Origin: Owenia fusiformis
Taxonomy: Eukaryota; Annelida; Polychaeta; Sabellida; Oweniidae
Direction of reading: 5' to 3'
Assembly (NCBI GenBank): GCA_903813345.2
Contig: CAIIXF020000010.1
Location: forward strand, 37,313,425 to 37,377,424
Length of the DNA: 64,000 nucleotides
The notes below the pieces were generated by a model that was not told the origin of the DNA, did no database searches, and saw nothing but the letters and a program-made list of their open reading frames with translations. Both the position numbers and the translations under genes were made by a program. Shown piece by piece: positions 45,601 to 56,029 of this stretch (positions are counted from its first letter, which is position 1; the number at the start of each line of letters is the position of its first letter).

Positions 45601-46419
45601 ATTTGACTTCTTTTTCACTAACACAACAGGGCTAGCATATTCTGACACAGAATGTTCAATTATGCCATATTCTAACATTTGGTCACATTGTTTGTCAATT
45701 TCATTTTTCTGTTCTTGAGAATACCTATAGAATCTTTGCTGGACTGGCTTATCTGATTTTGTTCTTATAACATGCTCATATGTACTATTTGCACAGCCTA
45801 ACTCGTTCATGTTTTGAGAAAAGACATCTTTATTTTTATCGATGAAAGTTATCAATTCTGCCTTTTCCCCTTCTGGTAATTTACATTTCTCTAGATTTAT
45901 ACCTGATGTTTGTACTTCACTACCAATAGCTACATTATTTACACATGCTGTTAGTCTTGGTTTATTAGTAGTATATGTACTATGTTTAATAGGATCTCCC
46001 CTTTGTAAAATGACAACTTTTTGTGTGAAGTCTATGAGTGCTTGACTTTGTGAGAAGAAGTCCTCACCTAAAATTACATCATGATTTGCACTTTTGAGGA
46101 TATGCATTGGTTGAACGTACTCAAATTCTTCAAATTTTAGAGGAACATTTGCCACACCCAGTACTTCTAGCTTGTGAGTTTCTCCCCCAGCCCCATATAA
46201 CTCAATATTAGTTGGACTGATAGGACATTTCTTGTGCAAGTTCAATTTTTCATAGAGTGCTAATCTCATACAGGATTGTTCTGCACCAGTATCTACCAAG
46301 GCTTTGATATTATTGTCAACTATGTTTGTATGAATAATTATGTTTGAAACTGATCTTTGCAAATTAACCTTGACTGATTGAACTGCAGGGATGGCCACCT
46401 TGCCACTATCACTTTTCAC
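42640..46419 (-). CDS. pol: Pol of the Ty3/Gypsy element, 1259 aa, with C-terminal chromodomain
   Basis: Domains in order: aspartic protease with LVDTGAEQSC (active Asp about 43); reverse transcriptase about 220-430 with YCDD at 379-382; RNase H about 520-645 with CDAS and YTDH; integrase with an HHCC zinc part (H814, H821, C851, C854) and the catalytic D882, D941, E977 triad in the D-x35-E spacing; GPY/F module near 1117; and a chromodomain at about 1200-1245 (EVERLLACGKHNGKKCYKVK, then W.NE..STWEYEENI). The chromodomain suggests insertion guided by chromatin, as known in chromoviruses. The first codon given is the start of the pol-specific part; the frame extends upstream. Confidence 0.93.
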   Translation of the reverse strand: MKSDSGKVAIPAVQSVKVNLQRSVSNIIIHTNIVDNNIKALVDTGAEQSCMRLALYEKLNLHKKCPISPTNIELYGAGGETHKLEVLGVANVPLKFEEFEYVQPMHILKSANHDVILGEDFFSQSQALIDFTQKVVILQRGDPIKHSTYTTNKPRLTACVNNVAIGSEVQTSGINLEKCKLPEGEKAELITFIDKNKDVFSQNMNELGCANSTYEHVIRTKSDKPVQQRFYRYSQEQKNEIDKQCDQMLEYGIIEHSVSEYASPVVLVKKKSNEYRLAIDYRRLNKNTEAIHYPLPQLNDIIDCIAHSKATIFSVLDMHSGFWQLPLSETSKHKTAFVTHKGKFQFNRMPFGLKNAPMSFQRVMNDVLKGLTWDFVLVYCDDIIVFSKDMNEHLNHLDQVFTRLRKANLKLKPSKCKLALEKVVYLGFVFTKEGITVDNEKIKAILSYPQPTNVTEVRAYLGLCNFYRRFVKGFSNIVAPLNNLMRKNVEFVWDEQCENAFQESKIMLTTEPVLVYPDLQKPFIISCDASGTAIGYILGQIDEQGRERAVSYGGRSLSTGERKWSITERECLALIEAISEYHIYIANAHFIVYTDHISLKYLQSIKDHTGRLGRWSIKLQAYDFTIEFRCGKSNSNADALSRRPYEVNECKQMCQQTTTIQTEDSGITQDNCTDEWVAYSIPSPTTMQTGNIGSEGQNVKCPISESKQQTGMCSDLSALSSICEITQSSNEVFQNKQRQDPQLQIYIKYLEQDELPDKENLARKVILESQDFLIKDGILYHMYYPRGKGHKSDRVVIQLAIPQQLREDVLQCYHDSLMGGHQGQDRTYNTIRYKYYWPKMYSDIEKYVKSCEICQQSKRYHGQRAPLQPLPTGSLFSRVHMDILGPIHKVNGFQYILLIVDSFSKWPEAVALKSIEATEVARVLFTEFICRYGSMKTLITDRGQNFMSKVIQELCRMFGIEHRATSSYHPETNSSCERMNSTINQAFRCFVDKQQSNWPQLLPGILASYRFSPATESTGYSPYYLLYGKEPLMPLDTMVPVSMGQSTVTDRLQDIQTNLEVARDIAKENQEAAKIKTKTQHDKKAKLPQFKVGDRVWLHVPKTPTGLTPKHCRKYHGPYYIVRANANMTYKLIRCSDDRLLRSLVHANRLKPYVDPETRPTNIPRVQQGQVLQDDNHIDQGSSSISDSSSESDQQPPQVQEVERLLACGKHNGKKCYKVKWRNEKKSTWEYEENIPRNLIREYHITKTNTGKVRKRKTR

Positions 46420-46488
46420 TTGTTTAAACTTTTGATTGTCAACTTTAGTTTCAAGGTGCCCATCCCTATGAGGAACAGGCGCGAGTCC

Positions 46489-47412
46489 TCATTTAGCAAC
46501 GTTTCGACACATATATGAATAATGCCCCCCGCGACCACACTGAAAGCACTGCTTAAACCTAGCATAACAATTTAATGAAAGGTGGTTTGACCTACCGCAC
46601 CTCTCACACTGGTTTCTGCTTGATGAATTTTGCTGCATAAATTGTTGGTCATGTTGGGGATACCGTTTCTGTTGTTGCGTAAACTGTTGATTCCCAGGAA
46701 ATTGGTTCTGTTGTTGAAACGGATTCTGCGGTTGATACTGCTTTTGCGGTTGGTACTGATTCTGCGGTTGATACTGGTTCTGCTGTCTTTGGGCACTTTG
46801 TTGCACTGGAAACTGGTTATTGTTGGCATAGCGTTGACCCATGGCATCGACTGTGACTGCAGCAACGGATAGCTTATCGACTTTATCCGTGAGAATTTTA
46901 ATCGAGGCTGCTAACATCTCTGGCGCTGAATCTTGGGGCATGTTGCTATGAATCCTTGCGAACTTAACAGCTTGTTCTAAATTTTCAGGTTCTTTGAGCC
47001 TTACAAAGTTCTTTGTAGATGTATTCAATCCTTGGACAAAGAGTTCTTTAACATCCTCAGCATCCTTTTTTAGTCTGCTGGTATAATACATGAGCTTGTT
47101 GTGGAATTCATCCACAGACATATCATTTTGTTTGAGAGTATCCAATTTATCCAACAACTCCCATCTTTCCGATTGTTTGGGTGGGAACCTCTCTTTAAGT
47201 GCTTCCGTCAATTCCTCCCAGTCGTTCTTTGTATTTTCCTCTAATTGTTCAAAGTATTTTGCTGCTTCTCCTTTGACTAAAAGTGGGATTAAACTACATT
47301 TTCTTTGTTGGTTCCAGTTCTTTAAATTTGCGAATGTGTCAATAGTGTTTAACCAAATAATAACGTTTTCTTCTGATTTTCCATGGAATTTGTCCAATAT
47401 TGATAAATCCAT
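46489..47412 (-). CDS. gag: Gag of the Ty3/Gypsy element, 307 aa
   Basis: The start MDLSILDKFHGKSEENVIIW opens a retrotransposon Gag domain (about residues 1-165, with EELTEALKERFPP and ELLDKLDTLKQNDMSVDEF). A Gln-rich linker with NQYQPQ repeats (about 195-250) follows. Two CCHC zinc knuckles, CERCGRSNHLSLNC and CFQCGRGGHYSYMC, lie near the end and should bind RNA. It would form the particle shell. The ATG lies only 31 bp inside the 5' LTR. pol follows in the same frame, an order for which some retroelements are known to use read-through. Confidence 0.9.
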   Translation of the reverse strand: MDLSILDKFHGKSEENVIIWLNTIDTFANLKNWNQQRKCSLIPLLVKGEAAKYFEQLEENTKNDWEELTEALKERFPPKQSERWELLDKLDTLKQNDMSVDEFHNKLMYYTSRLKKDAEDVKELFVQGLNTSTKNFVRLKEPENLEQAVKFARIHSNMPQDSAPEMLAASIKILTDKVDKLSVAAVTVDAMGQRYANNNQFPVQQSAQRQQNQYQPQNQYQPQKQYQPQNPFQQQNQFPGNQQFTQQQKRYPQHDQQFMQQNSSSRNQCERCGRSNHLSLNCYARFKQCFQCGRGGHYSYMCRNVAK

Positions 47413-47422
47413 TGTTGTTAAA

Positions 47423-47440
47423 CCTCAGGCAGCTCCACCA
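47423..47440 (-). promoter_or_regulatory. Primer-binding region of the LTR element
   Basis: Three bases inside the 5' LTR the element strand reads TGGTGGAGCTGCCTGAGG, starting with the TGG expected to pair with a tRNA CCA end. I could not name the matching tRNA. Confidence 0.6.
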
Positions 47441-47443
47441 AAA

Positions 47444-47952
47444 TATGACCGGGCTTTCTTTATATTAAATGTACACAATAGTGTGATGTTTTAATTTCTA
47501 TCTTTTATTTATTTCACTTGTTTTCACTTCTAATCTACTGCTAAATCTAGTTATGTCTTTTTGAAGTCTAGGCCGAAAAGTGACCCAAATCTCACATGGC
47601 ATATAGTATATTCTTCAAAACCAGACATCACATGATCACTTCAAATCTGTTATGTAAAAAGTTTAACAATAGGAAGACTGCTTCAAATCCTAATTAGAAT
47701 CCAAGATATAGAAATGTAAATTAAATGTAAATTAAAGAAACATTTGTAAGTCTGAAGATGCTCTGAACAATTGTAATGATTGCATATTTAATGTGAGAAA
47801 CTGACCAGAGATATCCCAGGTGTACTACATGACCTGTTGTTTATCTAAATGCTTTTTGTATCATGTTTCCATTAATTAATTTACAAAGTAAAAACAAAGT
47901 AAAAGTATAAGATATTAATTATAAAATACAACATGAAAATCACTCCGTCACA
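47444..47952 (-). repeat. 5' LTR of the Ty3/Gypsy element
   Basis: It is 509 bp and identical by eye to the copy at 40101-40609. In the element's orientation it starts TGTGACGGAG and ends CCGGTCATA. Confidence 0.92.
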
Positions 47953-48353
47953 GATAGTTGAAGCACAGGTAGCATATAATTGTGGCAAAATTGACCTGGC
48001 CACATGGAATTTTTCAATTTAATTGGCATATCTGCACATCATTAGTCCAGAGGTTTTGACAAAGTTCAACTGCAGATATTTAGTCAAATATAAAATCATA
48101 CTATATACTAGTTTATTATAATACTTACTAGTTAATTATAAAGTATACTAGTCAATTATAAAGCATACTCGTCAATTATAAAGCATACTAGTCAATTATT
48201 ATAATAAAGCATACAAGTCTAATATAAAACAAACTGGATAAGCACAAACCTATTTTGCCAAATTCAGGGCATTCTTCTTTTAATAACAAAGCAAATAATT
48301 ATAAAGCAGTCTTGGGTCTTTAAAAGAGTATATAACATTCTCTTTACTTTCAG

Positions 48354-48395
48354 AGAATATGTTTTCTGGGGCAGTGATGATGTCTGTTGATTAGG
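48354..48395 (+). other. Small exon-like segment, 42 nt
   Basis: Flanked by TCTCTTTACTTTCAG and AGG then GTAAGTAA, both excellent splice consensus. Each of the three frames has a stop. It may be a noncoding or UTR exon. Confidence 0.28.
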
Positions 48396-48654
48396 GTAAG
48401 TAAAATTTTGTTTCTCAATTAGTTTGTATCTTATTAACATTACTTATTAACAATCTGAACAATGAGTTTCTTTAGCAACAATGAATTTATGTCTTGGTTA
48501 CTGTGTTTAGTCAACAATGAGTCTTTGTCTTGTCAACAATGAGTCTTTGTCTTGTCAACAATGAGTTCTTGTCAACAATGAGTTCTTGTCAACAATGAGT
48601 TCATGCCAGTTCAATATATCAATTTAATCAGATGTGCTTTTGAGTTTTATTTAA

Positions 48655-48840
48655 GGAATAAAGACCGAGATTTTATGATTTATGGCGTAATATATGACCG
48701 AAAATTTTATTCTGTACATTGTTAAAAGACCGAAATCGCGTAGCGATTGAGGTCTTTGGCAATGACCAGAATAAATTTTGAGGTCATATATTTGACATAA
48801 ATCATAAAATCGAGGTCTTTGTTACGATTCTAATATGATA
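48655..48840. mobile_element. Palindromic MITE-like element
   Basis: AATAAAGACCGAGATTTTATGA at the left (first 20 bases quoted in part) is inverted at the right as TCATAAAATCGAGGTCTTTG, and ATATATGACC/GGTCATATAT inside also pair. AAAGACCGAAATCGCGTAGCG forms the centre. A half copy is at about 11409-11512. TTCTAATATGATA at its right border is again inverted at 48943-48957. Confidence 0.65.
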
Positions 48841-49846
48841 AACAGACAAGAAACATGGTTTCTTTGCATTTATGAATTTTATTGGTCATACATACTCCAA
48901 TATAGACCAGTAAATCAATTGTTCCAGCTGGTGTGACGTCACATATCATATTAGAATAAGTAGTATAAACTGGGTATATGAGTAGATTCAGTGCAAACAA
49001 TTCTCACTCACTCTGAGCCTGAGTATATTTTTTTAGGTTTGGTTAAAGCAGGTGTGATGCATTTTGATTTTTAGCATGGTTCCTTTTTATCTATTCTTGT
49101 GAAAACAACAACTCTCTTCAAGAAATTGTAGATACCACAATAGGTATGATGATGGATTTTCAGATCTAGGAAGTTCAAAACAGATTGTATTATCTTTACA
49201 CAGGACCTTTAAATCATATAAACTGTACACACCCATCTGGTTCCAAGTGAACTGGTGAATTATAGTTCATAGGTGTTATTTTACCTTCGGCCATATTGCA
49301 ATAGTTATCATTAAATTCAAAAACACCACTCTACAAAGAATACTAATTCACATCTGCAATAACAGGACCTGAAGCACTACCACCCAAACATTTAATGCAT
49401 CTAGGAGCTCAAAGCCTGACCTCTAAATATATATCTGATAAATTATATCATTTTACATAAATCACCAGATTTCTAATAGAGTATTCAGGGTATCTTTATG
49501 TGAGTTACACACTTATTAAGATAAGGCACAAGATGCACATACTAGAAATCCATCTTTCAAGATTTCTGTGAAATATTTGAGTGTCAGATTGTTATATGTA
49601 TTTCTATGTAATATAAAATGTTACCTTCAGGCCTATGTGTTTCATTCCTTGGTATTTCTCTCATTTTTGCATTGAAAACATGACCATTTTGACTTGCTGG
49701 TTGTGATCTGGAATGGTTTACATTGTAATTGATAGGGACCTGTAAATGATAACATTTAGTGCTCTGAAAACAGGGGTCATCTCCATGTAGGATGTAAATT
49801 GCATTGTATTTGTGTTGAAGATTGTGATATCAGGGGTCATTATTAG

Positions 49847-51229
49847 CAGATAATCACATGAAGAGCTCTATTGAAATATTAATAATACATGACCTGTCTG
49901 TCCTAGTAAGAGGGCAATGTACTAATGATATGATGGTAAAGGGGTAGAGTTCCTTGTCATACCATTCAGCAGATAATCACATGAAGAGCTCTATTGAAAT
50001 ATTAATAATACATGACCTGTCTGTCCTAGTAAGAGGGCAATGTACTAATGATATGATGGTAAAGGGGTAGAGTTCCTTGTCATATCATTCAGCAGATAAT
50101 CACATGAAGAGCTCTATTGAAATATTAATAATACATGACCTGTCTGTCCTAGTCAGAGGGCAATGTACTAATGATATGATGGTAAAGGGGTAGAGTTCCT
50201 TGTCATATCATTCAGCAGATAATCACATGAAGAGCTCTATTGAAATATTAATAATACATGATCTGTCTGTCCTAGTCAGAGGGCAATGTACTAATGATAT
50301 GATGATAAAGGGGTAGAGTTCCTTGTGACATCAATCAGCAGATAATCACATGAAGAGCTCTATTGAAATATTAATAATACATGATCTGTCTGTCCTAGTC
50401 AGAGGGCAATGTACTAATGATATGATGATAAAGGGGTAGAGTTCCTTGTCATATCATTCAGCAGATAATCACATGAAGAGCTCTATTGAAATATTAATAA
50501 TACATGACCTGTCTGTCCTAGTCAGAGGGCAATGTACTAATGATATGATGATAAAGGGGTAGAGTTCCTTGTCATATCATTCAGCAGATAATCACATGAA
50601 GAGCTCTATTGAAATATTAATAATACATGATCTGTCTGTCCTAGTAAGAGGGCAATGTACTAATGATATAATGATAAAGGGGTAGAGTTCCTTGTCATAC
50701 CATTCAGCAGATAATCACATGAAGAGCTCTATTGAAATATTAATAATACATGATCTGTCTGTCCTAGTCAGAGGGCAATGTACTAATGATATGATGATAA
50801 AGGGGTAGAGTTCCTTGTCATATCATTCAGCAGATAATCACATGAAGAGCTCTATTGAAATATTAATAATACATGATCTGTCTGTCCTAGTAAGAGGGCA
50901 ATGTACTAATGATATAATGATAAAGGGGTAGAGTTCCTTGTCATACCATTCAGCAGATAATCACATGAAGAGCTCTATTGAAATATTAATAATACATGAT
51001 CTGGCTGTCCTAGTCAGAGGGCAATGTACTAATGATATGATGATAAAGGGGTAGAGTTCCTTGTCATATCATTCAGCAGATAATCACATGAAGAGCTCTA
51101 TTGAAATATTAATAATACATGATCTGTCTGTCCTAGTCAGAGGGCAATGTACTAATGATATGATGATAAAGGGGTAGAGTTCCTTGTGACATCAATCAAC
51201 AGATAATCACATGAAAAGCTCTATTGAAA
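49847..51229. repeat. 123-bp satellite array, 11 copies without length change
   Basis: Unit starts (CAGATAATCACATGAAGAGC) fall every 123 bp from 49847 (49970, 50093 and so on) to 51200, so eleven units show no net insertion or deletion. Copies differ by a few bases (for example GACCTG/GATCTG, GTAAGAG/GTCAGAG, and one or two with TGACATCAATC). Pairs of neighbouring variants recur, suggesting recent block duplication. Confidence 0.95.
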
Positions 51230-53345
51230 GTCTAACACGAGGAAAACATGTTAAACGTGTAAACTTTGTTTCATCAGATAACAGTTTAGCTATTGAACAA
51301 CACATTTACATCAAAGCGTCCGTACGTTCGGCAGTTTTCTCCAACAGATATCATGTTCAAATTTTCAGGGATTACTCAAAAGTGCATACAGATATGGTTG
51401 AAAAAAATTTTAGTTGATACCTACTTCCTGTCAGCCATTTTGAAGTCAAATGCTAAAATCCTTTTCTGCAAAATTTAAGAAAAATGGCTTCACAGTTGCT
51501 TTTAAAACTTTAAAATCTTGTTCAGCTTACTTCATTCTACATCTGATTAGGTTTTGGACCTGTTAGCTCAGTCATGTCAGCCATTTTGAATGTTTTCGCG
51601 ATAATACTTTGTATCATATTGAATGGTGTTTTTGAGTTTTCACGATCACGATGTCATATGTTGTGATTGTGATGAAGATATGACGTAATAACATCAGTTA
51701 CTTATTGCCTTATCAACTAAACAAACAACAAAGCTAAACGTCACACATCACCGTTGATTATATCATTAACATGTTACCTAACCAACAGAAAACAAGTATT
51801 TACATGTACTGTAGTTTGTTCATTGTCTTTCTCTGTGGTATTTTCATAAAAAGTGGACGTGAATCAGTTTTGTCAAAATAGCATTATGGCCTTCGTATTT
51901 TTCTAGTATCATTTTCACTGGATTATCTTGTTGCATGGCATATGCAATTATAATGTTTTATATATGTGCATTTATTGCAATAGTCAAGCATTTGTATGCT
52001 CTACACTTACAGATGATCAATTGGGAGATTGGAATGTGTCTTTAATCCTGCCATCCCTCCAATTCCTCTCAACTAACTTATGCCAAAAATATATTTTAAG
52101 CTCCATTGGTTAAAAAGATATGCATTGTTATGTATGTGGGTTGCATCTTTTTTGAAACACCCTGTATATAAAATGTTTAATAATACATTCATTCTATATA
52201 TATATATGTATGATATACCAAATTCCATGTGGTCTTACACCAAGTTCATGCCAAACTTGTTGAGTCAATCAACCAGTTGTTGCTCTCTGATTGGTCGAAT
52301 TTCAAATTTTAAGTGATTGTATTTCCTCAGAGGGCTAAGTGTACTAGCAGATGATCTAGAGATATCTAGAATTATAACATGATTTCTTCCGCATGTTTGC
52401 AATCAGGTGTTTTAACATCTGATATGCTGAAGTTTTCAAACTTGGTGTAGCTTTCAAAATATGAAAATGTTTTCTAAATTAATTTAGCAGTGTTTGAATC
52501 TCAACTTGGTAGGAGACATTTTAATGATGTTTTCCATGGGATTGTTTACACCTGGTTGCTAGGGAATGAATTAATTGAACATTTGCAAGGGAATAAAATA
52601 CTTCAATTAGATATAAGAGAATCTTTCCAGTGTTGTTCCCATGGAAACAAGCTGTGAGAAGTTCTACAGTGATGAGTGTGTTCTATGTTATGGTGGAAAA
52701 CTCTGATTGTGTTTTATTTTTGTGGAATACAGCATCTTTTCACATAAAATTGACTCTATTCCTCCTTATGGAATCTCCTATTAGTTTATATCCTAGCTTC
52801 AAGAAAGGGTGTTAACAGAACTGCACCAGGCATCATTCATTGACCGCATCATACTTTACTACAAAATATGGTTTTATCTCCAACATTTCCATCATTTTGG
52901 ACTCTTTTGAGATAATATAAGTAAGTTTAGTATGATAGATATTTGTTGGGAGGATGCATCGAATTACAAAATGTATCATGTTTACAAAAGTTTAGTGTAA
53001 GTAAGATTTTTTCTGATGTATTCATTAATACTTGGTCATTCTTCGATATTTCTTGAACTTAGAAAAGAGGGGTGGGCGCTTATTATGGAGTGAGCGTTAA
53101 TTACAGAGAATGTGGTAGGTTTTTATGGGATTGCTGAGAAACATTAACAGATAAGAAGGTCTCATCTTTTTTATAAACTTTTTAACTTTAGTTTTTCTTT
53201 CATACGCAAAATGTTAAATGAATATTTCAACTAATTAGAAATTCACTGGAACAAATAAATGCTAAGAAAGCAAAAAAATAGCTCAAAACATAATGCCTGC
53301 CCTCTCATATCACAAAATTGCTTTTTGTACAACTACTCTAATAAA
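51230..53345. other. Intergenic or intronic stretch
   Basis: No supported gene. A 68-codon open frame at 51211-51417 begins inside the satellite and is not recognised. Near 52138 the phrase GAAACACCCTGTATAT is a common tail phrase of invertebrate repeats. Positions 53065-53112 resemble one end of the CCGTATT-type element (GGGCGCTTATTATGGAGTGA). Confidence 0.5.
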
Positions 53346-53350
53346 ACAGA

Positions 53351-53499
53351 ATGTTTACTCCCCCTCCCATGTCTTGAAACCCTTTGATGCTGCACCACTT
53401 ATGTTTACTCCCCCTCCCATGTCTTGAAACCCTTTGATGCTGCACCACTTATGTTTACTCCCCCTCCCATGTCTTGAAACCCTTTGATGCTGCACCACT
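53351..53499. repeat. Three copies of a 50-bp unit
   Basis: ATGTTTACTCCCCCTCCCAT and the following 30 bases are repeated at 53351, 53401 and 53451 almost without change, indicating recent origin. Confidence 0.95.
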
Positions 53500-53504
53500 G
53501 TTTC

Positions 53505-54690
53505 TAAAGTGAAGGTAATGTAAACATAAAATGCAAATTCTGGAACAGTTGTTCAATCCATTTATCTCAATTCTCTGGTGTTTTATTGGTGATCCATGGC
53601 CGTCATCTTCCTTAGCAGTTCAGTGTGAGTTTCACAAATGAGTTTTATAATGCAAAATAGAGTGGAAAAGAGTGGAATCAGCAAGGAATAAAGTACATCG
53701 CAGTTAATGCATTTGGTTTATAGGCCTACTCTATATTGTATAGAAATGTTCAAATTAAGAGAGGAAAATGTAAAATAAGCAGAAGTAGACATATATTATT
53801 TTCAAAAATCAAAACAAGGAATTTGCAAGGAATTTAAATATAAGCATATTACAAGTAAATGGATATGAAGCTGACAGACAAAAGAGTAAAAATGCAAGAA
53901 AATTGGGATTTTGATCTAATATTAAAGCTCACAAATGTATAATATAATTTTGAGCTGATGGATGCTCTTAAAGGAGTTAGTCATAATGAAGCAGATAAAA
54001 ATATGCCAGATGGTAGGTCTTGAGGGAAAGACTTACTCCCAGTTTCATGAAACATAAAGAACTTAAAGATGTTTATATTTAAAGTACATACATTCCTTAG
54101 ATGATGGTAAAATTTTGATATTTCTATCAATTTGAGTGGGTCATGTGACACTAAAAAATTACAAATTTTTAAGCTGTGAGATTTTCACACATTTTGATGT
54201 CCTAATCATAATTTTTTGTTAAAAATCCATTTAAAGACCAAATATACCCAATACAACTTGATTCAGACGTTATAATATTTTCTATATTTTATTCAAATTA
54301 TTCACTTACTGTATTTACCATTTGTTATATTAATATTTGGAAAATAAAATGTCCGATTGTTGAATCATTTGAAATATTTTTGTATCTGCTATGTGTTTTA
54401 TAATGCTGCCCTTTGTTCTTATAGTCTACATACACCCTCGCTCACTACACCCCCCCCCCCAGATCTTGGGGTAAGGGCAGAGACTTGAAGCAAAACTGAC
54501 ATTTATGTCAGTGGAATTATATGAATTAGTTTTGTCTGTATCTTTAAATCTATTTTTGAAGTCTGTTCCCACATGTTTAAATATTCAAATTCATTGATAA
54601 TCTAGATAAATTCCCTTTAATATTCAGATTGTTTTAAAACAATTTTTGTATATATTGGATGAAAATTGTTGAAATAAGAGTATTTTAGTT
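53505..54690. other. AT-rich stretch without recognised gene
   Basis: Nothing coding seen. A C10 run near 54451. Confidence 0.5.
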
Positions 54691-54702
54691 AAAAATTTTG
54701 TG

Positions 54703-54768
54703 ACAGATTTTCTCGTCACTCTGGGTTTCAAGGTCATTTCTGATGTGACGAGAAATCTTGTCACTCCA
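54703..54768. repeat. Imperfect hairpin
   Basis: GTGACAGATTTTCTCGTCAC and GTGACGAGAAATCTTGTCAC are imperfect inverses about 26 bp apart. Unknown role. Confidence 0.6.
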
Positions 54769-54782
54769 GGTAGTCAAGATGT

Positions 54783-54895
54783 TAAAGGGGCAATATATTT
54801 TATCTTTCCTGAGCTATCAGATCGTCATTTGTGTTAACATCTTCTTCATAAATATTTTCTTAAAATGTATGGATATGTCCACATCACCACTAAGA
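54783..54895. repeat. Fragment of the dispersed repeat at 18850-19340
   Basis: Shares AAAGGGGCAATA, CTGAGCTATCA, TAACATCTTCTT and ATTTTCTTAAAATGT in the same order and orientation. Confidence 0.65.
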
Positions 54896-54940
54896 CTTGA
54901 AAATTAAGTATGAATCTACATAATTAAAACAATATTCCAG

Positions 54941-54995
54941 TTGAAAAAAGGATCCAGACAGGATCCAAAACGTCCTGTTTAGTAAAATAAAGGTT
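54941..54995 (+). ncRNA. Degenerate hammerhead-ribozyme-like motif, Penelope-type relic
   Basis: The order TTGAAAAAAGGATCC, AGACA, GGATCC, AAAACGTCCTG fits the core layout of the short hammerheads found in Penelope-like retroelement ends: CTGANGA, a short hairpin stem (GGATCC pairing with GGATCC), GAAA, then a GTC cleavage site. A TAAAATAAAGGTTGTGAAAAG tail similar to the usual tail of such repeats follows. CTGANGA and GAAA are altered, so it is probably inactive. The match is recalled from the family, not computed. Confidence 0.4.
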
Positions 54996-55353
54996 GTGAA
55001 AAGAAGAAAAATAGTTTTGTAATATTCCTACCATCTAATGGTATAAGGGTATTAAACTGAGCATTTTAGCTGATATTTCTACAAATAATTACATATTCAT
55101 TTATTTGATATGAAGCAATCATTTTGTCAGAGTCAGTAAGTGATGACATTTACTAAATAAATACAATTAAATGAATTATGAATATTAAAATTATGAGGAA
55201 ATGGAACAAGTTTATTTAAAACAACATATGAAAATGTGGATGATTTATTATTTATAAGAGGCTATCTATATGATTTAGGTGTTTTTTGTCTACTACTTGT
55301 ATAATAGTGTTTTCTTACATTTAATCCTATTCACATAATTTAAATTAATTTTT

Positions 55354-55933
55354 ATCGCACCCTAAGGTGCTATATTGTAATCAGTTTGCCGGGTGGGCGG
55401 GCGGTTAGGCGGGCGGGCGTCCTGAATAATCTTGCCTACAGGTTTCAAGCCAAACCGTTTGAGGGATTCATTTGAAATTCTCAGGGATGTGTCTACCTAT
55501 GAAAGTTTAGAACTGATTAGTTTTTCGGCATTCTGGGTAAATGTTAAGGCGGCCATTTTGGATTTTCCGTCCTAAAATCTTGTCTGTCAAGGCTTGTCTA
55601 CAGGTTTCCAGCCAAACCATTTGAGGGATTCATTTGAAATTCTCAGGGATGTTTCTACCTATGAAAGTTTAAAAATGATTAGTTTTTCGGCATTCTGGGT
55701 AAATGTTAAGGCGGCCATTTTGGATTTTCCGTCCTAAAATCTTGTCTGTCAAGGCTTGTCTACAGGTTTCCAGCCAAACTGTTTGAGGGATTCATTTGAA
55801 ATTCTCAGGAATGTTTCTACCTATGAAAGTTTAGAACTGATTAGTTTTTCGGCATTCTGGGTAAATGTTAAGGCAGCCATTTTGGATTTTCCGTCCTAAA
55901 ATCTTGTCTGTCAAGGCTTGTCAAGGGTGCGAT
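55354..55933 (+). mobile_element. DNA element with internal 162-bp repeats, copy B
   Basis: The ends are ATCGCACCCTAAGG at 55354 and AGGGTGCGAT ending at 55933. Three units start at 55431, 55593 and 55755, exactly 162 bp apart, with the same core as copy A (CTACAGGTTTCCAGCCAAAC, GCGGCCATTTTGGATTTTCC). A G/C-rich stretch (GGGCGGGCGG and similar) precedes the first unit. The end hairpin is ATCGCACC-CTAA-GGTGCTAT. The outer flanks also resemble copy A (left T-run, right TTCTGTTCAC), so the real borders may lie slightly further out. Confidence 0.75.
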
Positions 55934-56029
55934 TCTGTTCACCCTGTGGCTTGTTGTGCTTTCAAGAATCACTCAGGATCTTTCAGGAAATAGTTGAGAC
56001 ACATGTAAATATATGAGGATAATGTTGAG

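Larger units (their letters stand above)
40101..47952 (-). mobile_element. Ty3/Gypsy LTR retrotransposon with chromodomain, looks whole and very young
   Basis: This 7852-bp element is bounded by two 509-bp LTRs that appear identical by eye and is flanked by the 4-bp duplication GATA (40097-40100 and 47953-47956). The LTR ends form a short inverted repeat (TATGAC ... GTCACA). On the minus strand the order is 5' LTR, primer-binding region, gag, pol (protease, RT, RNase H, integrase, chromodomain), a 2-kb noncoding part, polypurine tract and 3' LTR. This order places it in Ty3/Gypsy (Metaviridae). Identical LTRs imply a recent insertion. No env-like frame is seen. Confidence 0.93.
47957..49840. 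other. Repeat-rich stretch right of the LTR element
   Basis: No protein gene is supported. Contains about five copies of a 20-bp unit (CTAGTCAATTATAAAGCATA) at 48108-48215, a short exon-like segment at 48354-48395, an 18-bp repeat with CAACAATGAGT at 48470-48605, and a palindromic element at 48655-48840. Confidence 0.6.
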
